Assembly: GCF_016864375.1 (NCBI RefSeq)
Contig: NZ_CP069356.1
Span: forward strand, 496,001 to 560,000
Length of the DNA: 64,000 bases
Reading direction: 5' to 3'
From: Microvirga sp. VF16
GTDB taxonomy: Bacteria > Pseudomonadota > Alphaproteobacteria > Rhizobiales > Beijerinckiaceae
The notes beneath the pieces were generated by a model. That model was not told the DNA's origin. It saw only the letters and a program-made list of their open reading frames with translations, and did not search any database. Within the stretch, counting starts at the first letter, position 1; every line of letters begins with the position of its first letter. A program made the translations under genes and the position numbers. Below are positions 61,401 through 64,000 of this stretch, one piece after another.

Positions 61401-62336
61401 ATGCAGGCCCATGTTCGACCGGCTTCCCCTCTGCAAACCCTGCGGGCCTTTGAGGCCACCGGACGCCTGCTGAGCATGACGCGAGCCGCAGAGGAATTGC
61501 ATGTCACCCACGGGGCGGTGAGCCGGCACATCAAGACCCTTGAAGGCCATCTTGGCGTCGCCTTGTTCCGACGCCTGACCCGCAAAATCGTCCTGACGGA
61601 CGAAGGCGCCCAATTCCATGAGACGGTCTCCCGCCTGCTGGCGAAACTGACCTGGGAGGCCGAACGTCTCCGGGGGCAGAGGAGCGGAGGGCGCCTGACC
61701 ATCAGCACGGGCATCTCCTTCGCGAGCAAGTGGCTGGGACCACGCCTGCATCGGCTGATCGCGCGCCATCCCGAACTCGATATCCACCTCGACATCACCG
61801 ATCCCGATGCCGATCTGAACGACGGGCAGATCGATGCGGCGGTGCGCTACGGCCATGGCCGCTACCCGCACGTCGTTGCGGAGCGGATCCTGGAGGAAAC
61901 CCTCACGCCGGTGTGCAGCCCGGGCTATCGGGCTGAAATGGGTGGACTGGTGACGGTTGAGAGTCTTGCCGCGTGCAGGTTACTGCATGAAGACCGCTTG
62001 CTGCGTGACGACCGCATGCTGGCAAACTGGGAGCTCTGGTTTGCGACGGCGGGAGTGGATGGCGCTCCAAAGGTGCGTGGCCCGATCTACTCTCATGGCA
62101 GTATGGCCACCGAGGCAGCCATTCGCGGGGAAGGCGTCGCGCTCGGGCGCAGCGTCCTGGTGGCAGAGGACCTTGCTGCCGGACGGCTGGTGGCCCCGTT
62201 CCCGCAGATACGGCTCAAGGCCGAGCGGGGCTATGACCTCGTCTATCGCACCGGCACTCACGACCACCCCAAGGTTCGCGCCGTGCGCGATTGGCTGGCC
62301 GACGAGGTCCGACAGTTTCTCGCGGAAGGCGGCTGA
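61401..62336 (+). CDS. LysR-family regulator, GcvA-like
   Basis: 311 residues. The N-terminal winged helix reads LQTLRAFEATGRLLSMTRAAEELHVTHGAVSRHIK (positions 11-45), and the substrate domain begins GRLTISTGISFASKWLGPRL, as in GcvA/AmpR-type LysR proteins. It is divergent from the DMT transporter gene and most likely controls it in response to a transported metabolite. The product ligand is not evident. Confidence 0.88.
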   Translation: MQAHVRPASPLQTLRAFEATGRLLSMTRAAEELHVTHGAVSRHIKTLEGHLGVALFRRLTRKIVLTDEGAQFHETVSRLLAKLTWEAERLRGQRSGGRLTISTGISFASKWLGPRLHRLIARHPELDIHLDITDPDADLNDGQIDAAVRYGHGRYPHVVAERILEETLTPVCSPGYRAEMGGLVTVESLAACRLLHEDRLLRDDRMLANWELWFATAGVDGAPKVRGPIYSHGSMATEAAIRGEGVALGRSVLVAEDLAAGRLVAPFPQIRLKAERGYDLVYRTGTHDHPKVRAVRDWLADEVRQFLAEGG

Positions 62337-62657
62337 CGGTTCGTCAGCCTAGCCCAGGTGGGTGATGACTATCCGTATCCCATCGCCAGTGTCGCCTTTT
62401 ACCTGATGCCCCTGCAACGGAACGTCTCCAACTGGCACTCCTGAGACGTTGGCCGAAGGGCAGCAATCCTCGCGTAACCGGACGCTCCTCAAGGTCCGCG
62501 AATTTCACTGCCTGACCCAGAGCGGACTCTAGCCGGTCCGAGACCTACGTGCTTAAAGCACAGTCTCGGCGGAGCTGGCACCGGCACCCGCCCAGAATGC
62601 TCTTGCATCCGTGCTCGCATGGGTTCGGGTGACGCGACGGCAATCGACGGCGGGGGC
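62337..62657. other. Intergenic stretch
   Basis: Nothing convincing on either strand. It may contain decayed sequence related to the truncated PLP-enzyme gene that follows. Confidence 0.4.
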
Positions 62658-62942
62658 TTACGACGAAGCCTGCCCGATGCACCGGGAGATCATCTGTGCC
62701 ACCTGATCCAGATCGCCGTCGGTGTGCGCCGCGCTGACCTGCATCCTCAAACGTGCTTCCCCGCGGACCACGACCGGATAGATCATCGCAGGCGCGTAAA
62801 TGCCCGCCTCGAACAACGCATCCGACACGGCGCGCGTGTTCTCCTCTGCCCCAATGCGCAGGCCAGTGATCGCGCTGTCGCTGGGATAGAAGGGCAAGCC
62901 ACTGTCCTTAAAGGCCCGCGGCAAACGACGGACGTTCGCCAC
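62658..62942 (-). pseudogene. C-terminal remnant of a PLP-dependent acyl-CoA transferase (BioF/KBL-like)
   Basis: The 94-residue frame reads SAITGLRIGAEENTRAVSDAL, EAGIYAPAMIYPVVVRGEARLRMQ and SAAHTDGDLDQVAQMI, which is the last quarter of alpha-oxoamine synthases (AONS/KBL/SPT). The lysine-bearing core and the N-terminal three quarters (about 300 residues) are absent upstream, where the SDR gene starts within 60 bases. So it is a truncated remnant. Before truncation it probably worked with the adjacent SDR and ketoacyl synthase. Confidence 0.72.
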
Positions 62943-62993
62943 CAGACAATTAGCGCGCCATTTTTCCAGCGGTGTAGCGTGGGGCCACAGACC

Positions 62994-63836
62994 CTAAGAC
63001 CCCATGATCCTTCTCATCGTGGCCCTTTGCATCGATCGTGGCGTCAGACGGTTTGAAAAGGCAGCCATCTTGTTCGGCAGGCCTGCGACCACCATGGCCT
63101 TTCCTTGCAAGAGCGCCCGAATACCGCTCGCGGCGACCGGCCGTGGCTTCATGGTGAGGAGACGCAACAAGGCCGAGGCGGTTGCGCCAGCTGCCGCATC
63201 GAACCCGGTCGCAGTGTGCCCCGGGCAGAGGGTGGTCACGATCACACCATGCGGGCGGAGCTCGTCATGCAGGGCCTCGCCAAGGGCGAGCACATAAGCC
63301 TTGGTCGCCGCATAGGCCGCGTAGCTGGGAACGGCTTGGAAGGCCAGGAGGCTGGCGACGAGAAGGATATATCCAGATCGCCGCGTAGCCATGTCGCGGC
63401 CGAAGAGATAGGTCAGCTCGGTGAGCGCCGTGATGTCGAGCTGGATCATATCTACGGTGCGCTCGATCGGGGTTTCCAGAAAATCGCCGTGCAGGCCGTA
63501 TCCGGCATTGTTCAGCAGGATGTCGATCGCCACCGATCTCGCGTCGAGACTGCTTTTCAGGCGATTGGCCGCGCCGGATGAGGCAAGATCGATCACCTCG
63601 ACCAGCACATCCACCCCGTATTTGCGGCGAAGATTGGAGGCGAGCTTTTCCATCGACTCCTGCCGGCGGGCCGCCAATACGAGATTGACCTTCTGCGCCG
63701 CCAGTAGATCTGCAAATTCAAGGCCGAGGCCACTCGATGCTCCTGTAATCAGCGCCCATTTTCCGGCGAAGCTGCTCATTGTGCCACCGGCTGCGTCAGG
63801 AGCGCCCGTTGTCGAGCTGATCGATTGTTTCGACAT
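62994..63836 (-). CDS. Short-chain dehydrogenase/reductase (SDR)
   Basis: 280 residues. The NAD(P) motif TGASSGLGLEFA is near residue 33, NNAGYGLHGDF near 110, and the catalytic YAAYAATKAYVLALGEAL (YxxxK) near 172; Ser is in LLVASLLA. An Arg in AARRQ suggests NADPH. Alternative starts exist within the first 20 residues (MSSFAGKWALITG). It stands between a ketoacyl synthase and a PLP-enzyme remnant, a set that makes and reduces acyl-derived ketones in lipid or signal synthesis. Confidence 0.88.
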   Translation of the reverse strand: MSKQSISSTTGAPDAAGGTMSSFAGKWALITGASSGLGLEFADLLAAQKVNLVLAARRQESMEKLASNLRRKYGVDVLVEVIDLASSGAANRLKSSLDARSVAIDILLNNAGYGLHGDFLETPIERTVDMIQLDITALTELTYLFGRDMATRRSGYILLVASLLAFQAVPSYAAYAATKAYVLALGEALHDELRPHGVIVTTLCPGHTATGFDAAAGATASALLRLLTMKPRPVAASGIRALLQGKAMVVAGLPNKMAAFSNRLTPRSMQRATMRRIMGS

Positions 63837-63894
63837 CGTTCTCTCCGTCAGCCATTGGATGGGTTGGGAAAAACCTGAAGAGGCAAGGCTTCGA

Positions 63895-64000
63895 TCATGG
63901 ATCTCTCCCGGTGCTCGCGCCGGCCAGCTCGTCCGTCCAGCGTCGGAACAGCGCGCTGGCGTTGACTCCTCCGAAGCCGAAGCCGTTGGAGATCGCGTAG
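63895..64000 (-). CDS. Beta-ketoacyl synthase, C-terminal end (gene begins beyond window)
   Basis: Only the last 34 residues are in the window. NGFGFGGVNASALFRRW is the terminal motif of FabF/KAS II-type ketoacyl synthases (usually NSFGFGGTNA). The gene runs in from outside and lies 59 bases upstream of the SDR gene on the same strand. Confidence 0.75.
   Translation of the reverse strand, partial: YAISNGFGFGGVNASALFRRWTDELAGASTGRDP

Noticed and set aside
1..64000. CRISPR arrays, tRNA or rRNA genes, and prophage structural genes
   Set aside because: I looked for regular short repeats, cloverleaf-like 75-base segments and phage-like gene runs and saw none; a covariance search for tRNA and a CRISPR finder would settle it.

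Overview
The window is high-GC, gene-dense DNA from an alphaproteobacterium, most likely Hyphomicrobiales (Methylobacterium/Microvirga-like). This placement is an inference from gene families and style: Kdp plus Kup potassium systems, DUF1127, DUF1059, DUF1194 and DUF6766 proteins, PhoB boxes of the CTGTCA type, and IS91, IS110 and IS1182 elements. I see no rRNA, tRNA or CRISPR array.

Region 1 (about 1 to 31.6 kb) is an arsenic and phosphate island. A partial MFS gene is followed by aioX-aioS-aioR (arsenite sensing), a sigma-54 promoter with AioR-type sites, aioB-aioA (arsenite oxidase), moaA and a NifU-like Fe-S scaffold gene (cofactor supply). Next come a PCuAC-like protein, a PhoA-type alkaline phosphatase behind a Pho box, and a three-gene ABC export-type cassette. 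A small DUF4336/TetR/MBL block follows. The first ars unit (arsR, DUF1127, a Cys-tailed flavoprotein, an MFS pump) lies next to pstSCAB-phoU-phoB, which has a Pho box before pstS. The second ars operon is arsR-arsC(LMW)-arsC(Grx)-acr3-arsH-arsO, with arsO frameshifted. An imperfect 38-bp direct repeat lies just outside each end of the aio-to-ars block. The logic is coherent: oxidise As(III) to As(V), take up phosphate with a high-affinity system under As(V) competition, reduce internal As(V), and expel As(III).

Region 2 (31.6 to 34.1 kb) is insertion-sequence debris: an internally deleted IS110 transposase and a frameshifted IS1182 transposase.

Region 3 (34.4 to 56 kb) is about cations and envelope. 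It holds two Kup potassium transporters, two CorA-type transporters, several small membrane or exported proteins (including a pair of paralogous Asn/Ser-rich exported microproteins), a decayed and an intact copy of a DUF1194 (VWA-like) gene, and the full kdpFABCDE operon with an extra 27-residue membrane microprotein ahead of kdpF. The promoter regions of kdp and of the second kup unit share a tandem CTTTATA repeat and a second motif at identical spacing, so the second kup unit probably belongs to the KdpE regulon.

Region 4 (56 to 60.2 kb) is a nested mobile element: an IS91-type transposase gene and its partner tyrosine recombinase, with the transposase split exactly by a 1626-bp IS110-family (IS1111-like) element. 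The 390-bp non-coding end of the inner element has long inverted repeats and may encode its guide RNA.

Region 5 (60.3 to 64 kb) has a DMT exporter divergent from a LysR regulator, then remnants and genes of a lipid or polyketide-like cluster: a truncated PLP enzyme, an SDR, and the end of a ketoacyl synthase.

Several genes carry single-base deletions in GC-rich runs (a small gene before arsR, arsO, IS1182, DUF6766). Either this is real decay or the assembly has residual indel errors.
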